From positions 33,581-97,580 of the forward strand of contig CAJNOQ010000028.1 of assembly GCA_905250885.1 (NCBI GenBank): 64,000 bases of DNA, written 5' to 3'. The DNA is from Didymodactylos carnosus. Taxonomy: Eukaryota > Rotifera > Eurotatoria > Philodinida > Philodinidae. The position numbers and the translations under genes are program-made. Positions 49,437-62,400 of the stretch are shown here, piece by piece (positions within the stretch are counted from its first letter, which is position 1; every line of letters begins with the position of its first letter). The notes below the pieces were generated by a model, which was not told the origin of the DNA, did not search any database, and worked only from the letters and a program-made list of their open reading frames with translations.

Positions 49437-50310
49437 TAGACTTATGAGAATAAGCTACGGTGTAAATTCTAGCTCAAAATGTCAAATTTATTCAAGACTT
49501 ATAGATGTCATAAGGATCAAAATGATGTGTAAGAAATTCGTAAGAATTTCATAAGAAAGTTTAATAAGAAACTTTTAAACAGGGTGAATTTTATATTGTT
49601 TTGGAAAACAAGTTAACGATTTGTTTTACCTGGCGAAACGCTTCAAAAAAAGTGCGTTCGGCACGGTTCAATACTAAAGCAGAAGTCGCTCTTATTGCAG
49701 TGAAAGCACGTCGTTATCCGCTCAAAGCAAACGTATAGTCGATTTCAAGAGGACGTTAGAAACTTCTGCATTTTTACAACATTTAAATAGCTTGAGCATC
49801 ATAAAGTAAATCAAAGATATCAGTTCTGAACGGTAAAACACTCTCACATTGTTTGAGATCGCTTTTCCGTTTTTCTTGTAGTCAAAAAATTGTTTTAGCA
49901 GAATATAAATGCGAGATGAGCTTTCCGATTTGTAGTCCGTCACAGTTCAGTTGGTGAGCACACAGCATAGGATGCTGCAGACGTCAGATTCGAACCCTGA
50001 ACGGATCACTGATTTTTTTTAATTTTTTTTGTAGATTTTAGATATAGGACTGACGTAGTTCAACTTACTTAAGCAATTTCTAGATCACAAGGAAACTTTT
50101 CCAAGTAAGATTATCATAAGAAAGAGATAAGAACTGCATAAGAGTACTTATCACTTTCTTATGAAATTCTTAACAATCTCTTATCAGATTTTTATAAGAC
50201 TCTTATAAAACTCTTTCCGCGTTCCTGCATAATCTAGTTTGAGAATTTGGTAAAAATCTGATAGGATCTTCTTTCATACTTATAAGCTTCCGACAAGATT
50301 CTTGACTGAC
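49437..50310. mobile_element. Fold-back element with TTCTTATGAAA words enclosing a tRNA-like sequence
   Basis: Arms at about 49437-49590 and 50120-50305. A 20-bp word at 49541-49560 (TAAGAATTTCATAAGAAAGT) is exactly complementary to 50153-50172, and related ATAAGA / TCTTAT words recur through both arms. The 530-bp centre carries a tRNA-like sequence ending in a T-run. This could be a hAT-like non-autonomous element that captured a tRNA gene, or a composite with a tRNA-derived SINE. Confidence 0.6.
49934..50007 (+). tRNA. tRNA-like sequence (pseudogene or SINE head)
   Basis: A 74-nt stretch folds roughly as a cloverleaf. Acceptor GTCCGT pairs with ACGGAT. The D arm is GTTC/GAGC around AGTTGGT. 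The anticodon stem is about CAGC/GCTG with loop ATAGGAT, which would give anticodon AGG. The T arm is TCAG/CTGA around the TTCGAAC-type loop. A-box-like (TTCAGTTGGTGAGC) and B-box-like (GATTCGAACCC) promoter words are present, and an eight-T run follows from 50013, as for Pol III termination. Mismatches at the closing pairs of the anticodon and T stems, and the transposon-like setting, argue against a functional tRNA. Confidence 0.5.
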
Positions 50311-52407
50311 ACTTATTTAAAAATCGACAACTAGGGCGTTATCGCGTAATGCAGATTCTGCAACAAGACACTTTAGACTAAACGTTTATACACAAATTGT
50401 AACATTATGTTAATTGAAGAAAATTGTTATTTTCTGAGCGGTTCACTCTTTATAACGTTAATAGTGGCCGTTTTAGGTACATAACGGAAAATCGAATAAT
50501 AATGATGAAAAACAATCTTCATTCAAAAAAAAAGTAAGATATATGCTAATAGGTTTTAATTCATGAAGCTACTAAAAAACACTAAAACATGATGCTTGCT
50601 CGATATCTAAGTATCTCAAGTCTTCTCATTTTGATATAGTGAGGGAATCAACGAGACAGAAAAAAAGAGTTTTTAGTCAATACGGTAAATAACATTTAGT
50701 CTTACAGTATATTATTGTTTCTAGCACCTGTTAACATGAGCCAGTTAGGCCGAGATTATATTAAAAAAAGTTCGTGTCACACAAATGTCTGTTCATTTAC
50801 AAAATGTCGTAGTTATATTCCAAATATTAAAAATTGCATTTATTTTTTTAAAGATTTTACTCTTTAGACAAGTTAGTTTATCTTCTTTTTTTCTATGTTT
50901 GAAAATAATCCTATATCAAGGCCGGTTTTTTTTTCTTAAACTTTGGATTATACCTTTGTATATATACAATCAACTTTTTCTCTCTCTTCTATTTGCTTGC
51001 TCTTAAAATAATCGATTTTAGCAGGTCATTCAGGTGTACGCATTTACTTTTAGCATTGGAAAATAAATACATAGATAGAAAGGTGTTTGATCAAAAGAAT
51101 TAAACTGTATAGTAGTATTTATTTCAAAGTTATTTTCTTTCGGACAGATATATCTAACTACTGTCTTAAAATTACACTTAGAAAAAAAAATAGTCCTATT
51201 CTTATTGAAATTCATCAATTCTAGTTAATTATCTTCTAAAAATTATTTTAAAAATAAACCTCTTAATTATTTTTTAATCAAAAAATATTCGAAATTTATT
51301 TTTATTTCTGTATCATATTACAGTAATATTATTTTTTCATCTTCTTTTCGTTTTTTGTCTGCGGTATACGTGTGAAAAAATGAAAATTCAGCCCAAATAT
51401 GCTTTTCTTTTATTATACTTTACTAATACACTTTTAAACATTCACACATATAGAAAAGGAGAGAAAAAAAGTTAATATCAAAATTAATATGTGAAAGTCA
51501 AAACCACAGAAGAAAAAAAAAATAAACAGGAAAAGACGCAACAAAAAATAAAATACATACTGAAACATCTTTTGATAAAGATTTTGATCGCAAGATGTTT
51601 CACAAAGTGAAGAAGTTAAAGATTTATACATCTGATCAAACATCACATTTTAAGCTATCATTTTTCTACTTCGATTCGGAAATATGTCAAACAATTGATT
51701 CTCTTTTTTCAACACTTTTAAATCCATAACAAAGATTATTTCTATATTGTCTACACTGATGACATTCTTTTTTTTATCATTCATTTAAAAAACAACAACA
51801 AATATATGTAGAAAAAGTCGGATTTTTTTTGTCTGTGTACTTTTATTTGGGTAGAGTAGAAGAGAGAAAAGATAATGTTGATGAATTAGCTATACATGGA
51901 AGAAGAATCCATAGTTTTGAGAGAAAACATTTTTTGTCTTATTTATTGAAAATCTAAAACAAAATTATTATTGTGTTTTATCAGAAATTAAACAATACTA
52001 TTAACAATCGATATTTTTCATAAAATATTTATAGTGTTGTAGAACACTCTTCTTCTCACAAATTACTACATCATTATCAACAAATTTCAAACAATCAAAA
52101 CGTATGTATAGAAATAGACCATGTTTTTCGAAACGTATTTTATGACGTCAAAAGAGTTTTACTCACTAAATTTGATGATAGCGTGAAGATTGTAGAGTCT
52201 GTTATCAATGACGAATACAAGAACTATATATATTTCATGTTTGAGAGAAGACAATTGAAACAACTACGATAATGAATTCTCGCTTCTTTAACGTTAGAAA
52301 ACGTTTTTCTCCCCATCTTTTTATGACAAAAATGAAATATTATAAGGAAAAACTGATATATACAGAAAATTTTTGCTTATTAACCAGTTCACTGTGATAA
52401 ATAACAT
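50311..52407. other. Non-coding AT-rich region, no gene seen
   Basis: About 2.1 kb of low-GC sequence with chance open frames only (for example 50785-51006 and 51434-51646, both composed of hydrophobic T-rich codons). Confidence 0.5.
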
Positions 52408-52833
52408 TTTGGCGTGGCCAGCTACTATACCTTTTCTATCGTAAAGGAATTTCGTAACGTCTTTTTAATCATTTTGTTTTATTTATAAATCGTAGACCAA
52501 ACGACGCAGACAGCTGCGACACGTCTGAAATTGAAGAAAAAACTGCGTTTTAAAATGCGTCTCAGCTCTGTAACAGGTCTTGTTTTAAACATCTAATAGA
52601 AATATTGGCAACTACTTTTCGATACTGCAAAGTTTAAACGTGCGAAAAGTAGTTCGTGTTACAGAGCTGAGATGCGTTTTAAAATGTGCGTTTTGAAATG
52701 CAATTTTTTCTTCAATTTAAGACGTGTCGCAGCTGTCTGCGTCATTTGGTCTACGATTTATAAACGAAACAAAATGATTAATAAAACGTTACGAAATTTC
52801 TTTAGGATAGCAGAGTTAGCTGGAAACGCCGAT
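52408..52833. mobile_element. Near-perfect long palindrome (MITE)
   Basis: Left arm about 52408-52595 is mirrored by right arm about 52640-52833, with few mismatches over more than 150 bp; for example GACGCAGACAGCTGCGACAC pairs with GTGTCGCAGCTGTCTGCGTC. The spacer is only a few tens of bases, so the whole can form one very long hairpin. No ORF. The high arm identity means recent insertion or active arm correction. Target-site duplications were not resolved. Confidence 0.85.
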
Positions 52834-55129
52834 TTCTCTAATTAATGTTGCACAAATACAATAATAATTAATAGAAACATTGTTCAAATTGCCGTTCTAT
52901 GTCTTTATTTCTATTTATTAACGAGTTTATTTAAGATGAAATATTCTTTTACATTTTTCTCATAGTTTTGTTTTATAATTTCAATCAGTAGTCTAAGAGA
53001 TGTCTTCCATAGTTAACTGATATTATACAAAAAGTCGTTCTACATTGTTTTCAAGTCATACATCGTACGTCATTCAAGATATCAAATTTCATGTGGAATT
53101 TGCTTTTGAGACTATTGATATTATGTTGACTAATTATTATTTTCACAGAGACTATAATCCCGACTTAAAGTAATAAATAAAGTGCATATTTCTTCAGGGT
53201 TATATAAATTATTTTCTGCCATTTCATGATATGCATCATTTTGTATAAATTCGTGTCACATTGATTGATTGGGTGTATTAAATTGTATGTGTGTATTAGA
53301 TTAATTTAATCTTAAAATTTGTTTTAAGATGAAAATATGTGTGATAGAGAGATAATTTTTAATGAGAGGAGGGGATATAAGTTCATATTACATTGTTAAC
53401 ACTATATATATCTATGTAGCCGGTGATCTTTTTTTTTTCTTGTGGCTATTTAACCGAGGATAATCCTTCGAAAAACAATAGTCGAGAACTAATGCTAACA
53501 CTAAATCAAATAGTTGTCGCTTAATTATTAACTATGTATTACGTAGCTTGACGTCGTTTTCCTTGAGAAAAAACATGTATATTTTCCTTCTATAAAAGAA
53601 AAGAATAAATGAGCAATTGTGAGACAACAACAACACCAAACGATGTGATTTTGCAGCCAAATATTTTTTTTTGAGAAGAAAAATCTCTTTCTCTCTCTTT
53701 CTCTTCCTGTTCCTCTTTCTCTCTCGTTACTTATTTTCAAAAAAAAGCTAAAAAGTTTATCACGAAAGTAATTGTGTGAAGTAATTACTAATTTAATAAC
53801 AACCAAAAAGAGAAACCCGAGAATTTCGGTATTTTTTGTAAGACGTTTGTTTATTATTAAAATTAGGTAAGAATCATTCTCAATTCAATGTTTTATTTCC
53901 TAATGATAAAGCCAGTCCTTTTCAAACTATCAATGGATCGTATTTATTCCGTAAAGAATGATAAAATGTACAGAACAAGAAGACTTAATTTTGTTGATAA
54001 AATATAATCTTACTCTGCTAATACGTCTTAGTTAGATGTTCTCTACTACCAAGTTCAAAAGAAATCGGAGTCTAGTGAAATAATAATAATTATTTATTCA
54101 TAAAAAAAACATTCGAAAACACCGATATTTTTAGAATAAATACAATCGTAGATCTAAAACAATGAAAAATCTCATTTTTTCGTATCTTTGAAATGTCGTC
54201 TTTTTGTTCTCATCCATTTTTTAGTGATGTTTTTTATATATTGAAAAGATGCCCTAAATAAAAGAGATCGCATGACCAATTCAGAATTGTCAACGATGCG
54301 GATATTGATGATGTTGTATCATTATCATTAAGTAGTAAGGAGAGAAAAGAAAAATAGAGTGTACATATTATATTTATCATTGTAAACAGGTGGTTTCTCT
54401 CATTAGCACACTTGTTCTTTTATTATTTATAATCGTTAATCATAATCTCTTTTTCTTATTGATTTAATTTGTTATTTACCATCAGATAAACTATGCTGAC
54501 TGTTTATAAACATAATTCAATAGTTAGAAGAAGAGAAAATTTTTTGTTGTTTTATTTTGTTTGAAACATGTATGGAGGAAAAATGCTTACTCATCCGTCT
54601 ATTGTTCTTTAAATAACCATACTATAGAAATCAGCTTTAGTTAGAGAAGCGTAAATATACCAACCATCTTGTCTGATAGTAAGTTAATGTGATAAATTTT
54701 GCTTTTTCCCTTCTTTCTCTTGTTTACTATATACTAATTGATTTGAGAGATACTTGATCGTGTATTGAGAAAAAAGAAGAAGATATTTACCGCAAGATTT
54801 TATAAATAATAAACTTTTTTTTTTCACCATCTTATAAATAATTAAATAAAAAGCTTGACGTCTGTTTTGTTTCTTGAACATCAATTGTCTGTTGCCAAGT
54901 TTTTCGCAATACATTGGTTTTGATTACATTTTCAACCACCACTTCACACATCACATCATACACACGTATAAATTTCAATTTCTTCTTAATATTCACTTTT
55001 ATTTTTATTGCAAAAAGATTCAAGGAAGAAAAGAACAATAGACGAGTATACATTTAAGTCTCGATCAACAACAGGTATTTGTGTTTAAAACTATTTATTA
55101 ATAACACTTTAGATTTATGACTAATTGTC
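52834..55129. other. Non-coding AT-rich region, no gene seen
   Basis: No recognised gene. It contains a polypyrimidine CTCTTTCTCTC stretch near 53688-53727. Confidence 0.5.
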
Positions 55130-55955
55130 CGGTAGAGGCTAAGTTCGAATCAGTTCCAATCCGCTCTTCAGCTAAAAATTTTCATTCCCAGTTCAGTCCC
55201 AGTTTAAGTAAGCTTTAAGTCTACTGTTAGTTCTAGCATACATTGTTTTTCATTTCCATTCTTTTTCTTCTATTTTTTCATCAGAAAGTCATTGCTGTTT
55301 TCGTTTTTGGTTACAATAATCATTTAAAGAAACAAAGTTTTTTGTGAATGTTAGAAATTAAGAACAAGACCGGACTTTTTGTTTCATTTTTTTATACGAA
55401 AGTGAAAAGAAACGCCTAATTCATAAGAAAAGTCACACTTGAATAAAGTAAGACATGGGAGAAGATTTTTCTTGTCATTCTTGACCGATGTGGACATGTA
55501 AGAAAACCGGACTGAGAGAACACTCTTCTGAAGTACTGGGCACACATAGTATCTTTGTTGTTAGTGTGTTCAGTATCGGGTACAGAGAAGATTTATTGAA
55601 AATTAAACTACTGTCTGTATCTTCTTCTTTCAAATAACGCACAATTTCCTCAGCAATATCATTGTCCGGTATTGCTATAGAACTTTTTTGTTTTTTTAGG
55701 TAGATGAGCATGTAGTGCCCAGAAATAAATAAATCAACAAAAAAAAAAAACACAGTCATCTTTTGATCACAGCTCATCTTAACCGGCCGCGCGGTAATAT
55801 CAAAGAGATAAAAGAGTGAACAGATTTGAACTGAAAAGTTCAGTCACAACTTTGAAAAAAAATGAGTCCAAGTCTAGTCCAATACTCTTATGTCTTCAGT
55901 CACAGTCCGTGTGAAAAAACTTATCAGTCTGGAACTGGACTTGAATTCTAAAATC
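55130..55955. mobile_element. Fold-back element with AGTCCAGTTC words and a hAT transposase remnant
   Basis: The left arm (about 55135-55245) and right arm (about 55815-55955) are packed with degenerate AGTTCCAGTCC / GGACTGGAACT words in opposite orientation, such as CCCAGTTCAGTCCCAG on the left and CTGGAACTGGACTTG on the right. Between them lies a minus-strand frame resembling the C-terminal dimerisation region of hAT transposases. This is the only element of its kind in the window with a coding clue to its origin. Confidence 0.6.
55475..55690 (-). pseudogene. hAT transposase C-terminal (dimerisation) fragment
   Basis: The frame contains EEIVRYLKEEDTD and then LYPILNTLTTKILCVPSTSE. It resembles the hAT dimerisation signature, in which a hydrophobic (F/Y)P.L..LA...L.IPATS block is followed by SERVFS; here the latter part reads EECSLSPVF, so it is degraded. 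It covers only about 70 residues of an enzyme normally of 600 or more, with no N-terminal zinc finger or catalytic part visible. Therefore an inactive relic. The upstream Met-initiated part of the frame (to 55777) is T-rich and probably not coding. Confidence 0.5.
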
Positions 55956-58900
55956 AACAGAAATATTATGAAAAAAAAATATGATAATAATAAACATCAA
56001 CTGTCATTTTGCCTGAATTTAAGAGAATCATTCGTATCTCTCTACTAATTTTTTCTATCGTAATTTAGTCTACGAGAGTCAATGATATTGGAATGTGCAA
56101 AAGGTGTTCATGTATTATGACCTTGTGTTCAGTTTTCAAACAGTTGTAAAAACAGTAATAGATAATTTTAAGGTCAAGCGAACAGAAACGTAATGGTTTC
56201 ATTTTTCATATTTATTGTTTTCTTCTTAAAATCGGTCTACTACATCAATAATCTATATGTACGAGATAATACGAAAATGATATAGGAAAACGAACAGAAA
56301 AATAAAAAATTAAAATTAAAATACTAAAATAATTCTAATAAAACTAAATGATGATTGATTGATACAAGTTTTTAATAAAGATCTTTTCTGTCTTCTGATT
56401 CTTTTGACTGTCATCATATATCATCACAGACCTTCAGATAACGATCTTTTGCTTCTCTATTAATAAAATTATTAGACTAAAGATCATTTTGAGCGTTTCT
56501 TGTTCACATCAACATTTCAAGAAAGATTAAAGACAAAAAAAATATAATATTTCTCTGAGTTTTCATATATGTGCTTTTTAAGCATTTTTCTTACATGATT
56601 CAAAAAAAAAGCTAATCTCGCCTATACAATATGATTGTTTTTATATAAAATCGTAATTATTTAAAGAAATTACTGTATTTGAACAATAATAGTAGAAAGT
56701 TTTTTGAACACTCTAATTTGACGATATTTTATACATTAAAACAGACCACATAGGGCTAATAAGGTAGAGAGTTCTTGAACCTACATTGTATATTAACGAT
56801 TATATAGACATGTACGTGTGTTATGCATATTTTTATAAATAAAAAATCAAAACAGAATGTGAACGTGATCTAAACAAAATATTATTTGATTAATTACATA
56901 ATCAATTGACTCTACGATTGTGAATATTTATAATATTATTTCCTTATGGTTATATTCAGAAATACCATCAGTTCCGAATAAAAAAATTTTTTTTTACGAT
57001 CTAAAGTTTATCTACATATATTTTGTGTGTGTTATGTTGATCAAATTAACCCCACAGGCTTAATTTAACTATTCGTTGTAATGATGGTGATGATGATTGT
57101 TGTTATTATTATTATGAATATATAATCCAACAACACCTGTACCTCAGGGCAAATAGCAAAGTATTATATTTTGTTTTTCTTTGTACATCTAACAATGTAC
57201 ATATAACAGTATGTTACTCTTTTCATGATAGTAACAGTTGTTGATAGAGATATGTCAAAACATGACAGCTGAACATATGATTATGAGTATACAGATCATC
57301 ATTTCTGTATTAGATTGAACCTTAAAAGTCACTTCTTCTCTTCATGTTTAAAGATGTAATTGAGTAATGGTTAAATAAAATAAAAAAAATGTCTTTTTTT
57401 TTCTCTTCTTTCTTTTCCATGGCTTTTTAACCACAAATCTCTACTAGAGAAGAATTTTTATAGAGAGTTTCCAGCTGATAAATTTTCTCCCGTCTTTCAA
57501 TTCTTTTTCTTTTGTCTTATGAAATATAAAGAAACTCAATAAATAGATCAATTTACATATTCTATTCGATGATGTTACACAGACTTCATTTCTTCCAAAT
57601 GGAGACGCTTTTATTGGTTGAGAATGAGAAAAAAGTCATATTTTCAGAATATTTCATTTTCATCGCTGTTTTCGTGAACCATCTTTAGAATGTTCTGAAA
57701 AAAGTTGTCGTCTGATTGAACCACTGAACCAATATGTTAACTAAGAGATGTTGTATTTACTTGAGTTAAATTTTGTTTTTTTCTCGTAAAGTCATTAAAT
57801 TCTCAATACGATTCATTTCACAGATTGCTAGAAGATGTTTATATCCAACCGTTTAACCTTGGCGAAAATTAGCTACAATAAGCGGTCGCAGTTTGTACAC
57901 GTAAACGTATTGAATATTTGCGTTTAAGCCTTTTTTGAACCCATCGGACATGTTAATGTTCAGCACTAAAAATTTTTGTCTATACTCATGGGTAAATAGG
58001 TATAACCGCAGCTATCTTTCATTTTTCTCTGGTATAAAGAAAAGATCCTCAAACATCCATCCTTGTCTTAGAGGAAGCTGTTAGCCATATATAGAGAATA
58101 TTAGAAAAATGTATAAGATTGTCTTCTCTTTTTATGAAAGACGGAGAAAAAATGTTTCTATGTAATCTGTTGCGTCGACCTTGTTTAAATAGAGAGAAAT
58201 TTGAGTCCGTACATTTTATAAAACAAAGATAAACAACTGGCTCTAATGACGGATCTAATTTGTCAATAAATTCAGGTGTTATTTCATGTATACACAACAA
58301 TCATAAAACTTCTATCTACTACTAACTGTATTATGAAACTATTAAATCAATACTCAATGATTTTAATTTTTTTCCATTTATTCTTGTAGTAAAAACAAGA
58401 TACTGCCATTAAACTACAAGTTACAATAAATTACTAATTGTTTCACCTTTCTTTTTTTATTACTTCAGACAACATCAGTTTCCATTAATATTTAGTCATG
58501 TTTGTAAATCTAATGTACGATCTTTGATTTAAATAGTGTTAAAATCTTGTAATAAGTTAGAAATTTCCATTAAGAGAGTTGATGGAGGAACACGTACAAT
58601 GGTTAAAGTAGCTTATGCTTCATTAATATTACTACCATGTTCAATTAACAACTGTTGTTAAGAGTCGAATACACTTTTTCTCTTTTATTTATATTTTTTT
58701 AACTATTTTTCCTAATTTTTATTATTTAAATATTTCAAAAAACTAACTTTCTTTTCAAATAAAAACCGTATTTATAGTAATAAAACAGTGAAATCAACAA
58801 GAATAACAATTTATATTTGTATTCAATTAAATGATATACAAATAGTATCTAGAAAGATAAAGTCTTTAGTAGAAAATATCTACGTCACATTATCTACAGA

Positions 58901-59368
58901 AAATTTTATCGAATAACCTATATAGTCTAAATCGTTTAAAAAATGTTTTCGATCAGTTAAATTATTTTTCATTTTTTCATTCTTAAATATAAAACCGTAG
59001 AAGAGACAGTAAAAGTTTGCTATTGATATCGGACAAGTTAAAAAAATAAACGAATGGGAAATTGAATTTAACATCTATTTTTGTAATAATAATAAAAAAA
59101 AGATGCATAAGAATTTCACTTATAGGTTAAACACAAACCTAAAAAGTTATGTGAAAACTTGAGTAATCGGTTAATTGATTTTAACTTGTTATTTGAGTTT
59201 GAATATGCACTCTATATGCAATTTTTTGTTGTCAACGAGACCATACACAAATTGAATTTTGTATATAAAGTACAACAAGTAAAAAGCATCCTATTTATAT
59301 TATTGTTTGATACACTCCAGAAGATAAAAGAAATTTTAAAATTTTATTTTTTTTTTTTAAATTTTAGC
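55956..59368. other. Non-coding AT-rich region upstream of the intermediate filament gene
   Basis: 3.4 kb with no recognised gene. Its right end carries a poly-T/pyrimidine tract and ttttag just before the first filament exon, so the immediate upstream sequence behaves as the 3' end of an intron. Confidence 0.5.
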
Positions 59369-59421
59369 AATCAAATTTTGATTCATCCTCAGCACTCCCA
59401 TCAACAAGAACGATAAAAAAG

Positions 59422-62400
59422 ATGCCATCTGAATCTCCCATACCGGACATAAGTAATACACGTAGTATTCGAGTTGACACAAATGCTCAACTGGTACCAC
59501 CCGATGATTCTTTATGGTCCACGAGTGAATTACGTAAAACACCAACATCACGTCAAAAACAAAATGATTCAGTAAGTTATTTATCGTCGCCACAATCGTC
59601 ATTTTTTAATACTTCAACATCATCGAATGCTCAAGTAACAGATACTTTACGGGTTCAACATCAACGGGAAAAACAAGAATTAAGTGAATTAAATGATCGT
59701 TTTCGTGGCTATTTAGATCGTGTTAAAGTTTTAGAAAATAAAAATGCAAAAATAGCAAAACAATTAGATGGTGTAACAAAATCATGGGGTCAACAATCAC
59801 AACAAATTTTACAAACAGACGGACCATTATTAGATCGTTTACGAGATGATGTTAATGTTAATATGTTAGGTGAAGCCGATTGGCAAACACGTTTAAGACG
59901 TTCACACTATACAATCGATAATTATAGACAATTAATTAATCATGAAACACAATGGAATGATAAACAAGAAGGTAAACATTTTTTAATTTGATTGTTTGTT
60001 TATTTTTTGCCATATATATTCATAGATAATATAATATATTTTTCTTTCTTTCTTTTATATTTAGCTAAACGTGTATCATTGAAAATTGAATATGATAATT
60101 CGTGTATAGAATTAGCTAATTTACAAAAATCTTATAAACAAGTTGAAGAACAATTAAAAAATTTACTAAAACAACGTGAAGATTTATTACAAGATATTGA
60201 AAAATTAAATGAACAATCATATAAAACAACAATGGATCGAATTAAATTAGATTTACAAGTTCAAACATTAAGAGAAGAAATACCATTTTTAAGCGATATA
60301 CATGCACATTTGATTAGGTTAGTGATTTAATTAGGATCTAAGACTAGATGTCAATTATCCTTCGGAAAGATTAGAAAGTTAACTGAGTAAAACAGTAAAC
60401 AGATATAAATTAGAATATCCAGAAAGTTATAACTACCGAGACAGTGTCGAAGAATCGTCTACGGTATGTTATTCATACTGATATATCAGTTGATTCATTA
60501 TCGTGTTATTATAGTTTTTATCATATCAAGCACTATAGTATATATTCACTATGAAGTGAATCACGTGACGATTAATTATCTCATAGGAAAAACGATAGAA
60601 TTGTCTCAAAAATATACTCATTTTGTGGCACTAATTATAGAATAACTAAAGCAAATATCCGAAAACTAACTTCAGATGCACTACACTTTTGAATGATCTT
60701 TTCCCGTAATGTGTATGATCAGAGATAACTAAGAACGAGTGTCAGACTCGAACGCGAAAACACAGTGGGAAATGAAAGAAAGAAGAACTTTTCTAGGTGA
60801 AAAGCAATAAGTCTCGTTGAGTTTCACTCAGTTGACTTAAATACTCCCATTCTTCAATGATTATCTATAGAGTGAAAATGAAAGCCCTGCTAATGTACTA
60901 TCGACTTAGACTAAAAATGTATTATTGAAACATTTTATCTCTATCATCATCGTATATTCTGCAAATTTAGAAGAAAGAAGTTAAGTGATAATTAACGAAA
61001 CTAAATTTTATCATAGTTAGCCTATGAAAAAATTTAAGTAGTATTCACGGCGTGTACATGCGTGAATATCATGAAATGGTATACGAATACGTGTGAAAAA
61101 ATAAAAGACACTTGTGAATACGTTTACAATTATGAAAAGTTCACGCATGACCGTGTGTTTGACGTTGCAACTGTATGACTTCGATGCCATGATATTTTTT
61201 TGATAAAATTTCCTCATGGAGAACGGTTAATTTAGCAGAACTGTTATGATAGAGTTTTTGATTAACGAATAATTCTTTCAACTATTCTATTTTCAATAAT
61301 CAGCTGATTCACTCATTATTCACTATTCATTACAGAGAAAATATCCTTAATCATTGACATTTTCGAGAAAAGTTTTTTAGTCTTCTTCCTATGAGTAAAG
61401 AAAGTCGTTGAAAGTGAGTTATTAAGAGCTATTTAATTACTTAGTTTCACAGTTACAATATAATAATTATTTTTATTCTAGTGAATTTGATCAATTAAAA
61501 CCGTCAAATGGTATGGATACTCAACAGTTTTATCGTCAAGAATTAGAAAAAGCCATTTATGATATTCGTCGTGATTTTGAAGCATTACACGGTGCTCAAC
61601 GTAAAGAAATGGAAGAATATTATAATGTTAAAATTGAAGAAATGCAAAATGATTATAAAAAACTTGTTCCATCACAACAACATAAAGATGATTTATCAAA
61701 AACAACTGAACATATAAAATCAACAAAACTCGATATTAGTGATGCATTAAAAATATTAACAAATGAAAAAGAAAAATATAAAGATTTACAAGATGAATAT
61801 ACAAAATTAGAAGAAGAATTAAATTATGCTAGAGAAAAACGTTTGGATTCAAATAGTATCATAAATAAAGAATTACAATTATCACAAGATAAAATACAAC
61901 AATTGACACTAGAAATTGATACAATATTAAGAAGTAACATTACGTTACAATCAGAAATTAATGTTTATAGACGACTTTTAGATAGTGAAACAAATCGTTT
62001 ACAACAACAACCGGTTGAACCACCGACACCAGAACCTTCACCAGCATTTGGCTCTGAATTAGGCAAAGTATTTAATAGAAAAATTAAAAAAGGACCAATT
62101 GCTATAAGTAAGTACAATTGATTATGTTAATAATGATCAGTTAGAAAATTTTTAATTGTTTAAATTTGTAGAAGATTGCGCTCCAGATGGAAAATTTATT
62201 GTATTAGAAAATGGTTCTAGTGAAAAAGATGTTGATGTATCAAACTGGACAATTCGACGACGTGTTGATGGTGGTATAGATATGCAATATGTTATACCAT
62301 ATGGTGTAATAATAAAACATGGTAAAGAATTAAAAATTTATGCAAAAAATGCACAAGGTTACAATCATCCACCATACGAAATTGTTAATGATAAATTAGA

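Noticed and set aside
60403-60463. Possible extra exon in the intermediate filament gene
   Set aside because: Bounded by ag and gtatgt and open in frame, but it exits in phase 0 while the next exon must be entered in phase 2, which would break the rod domain.
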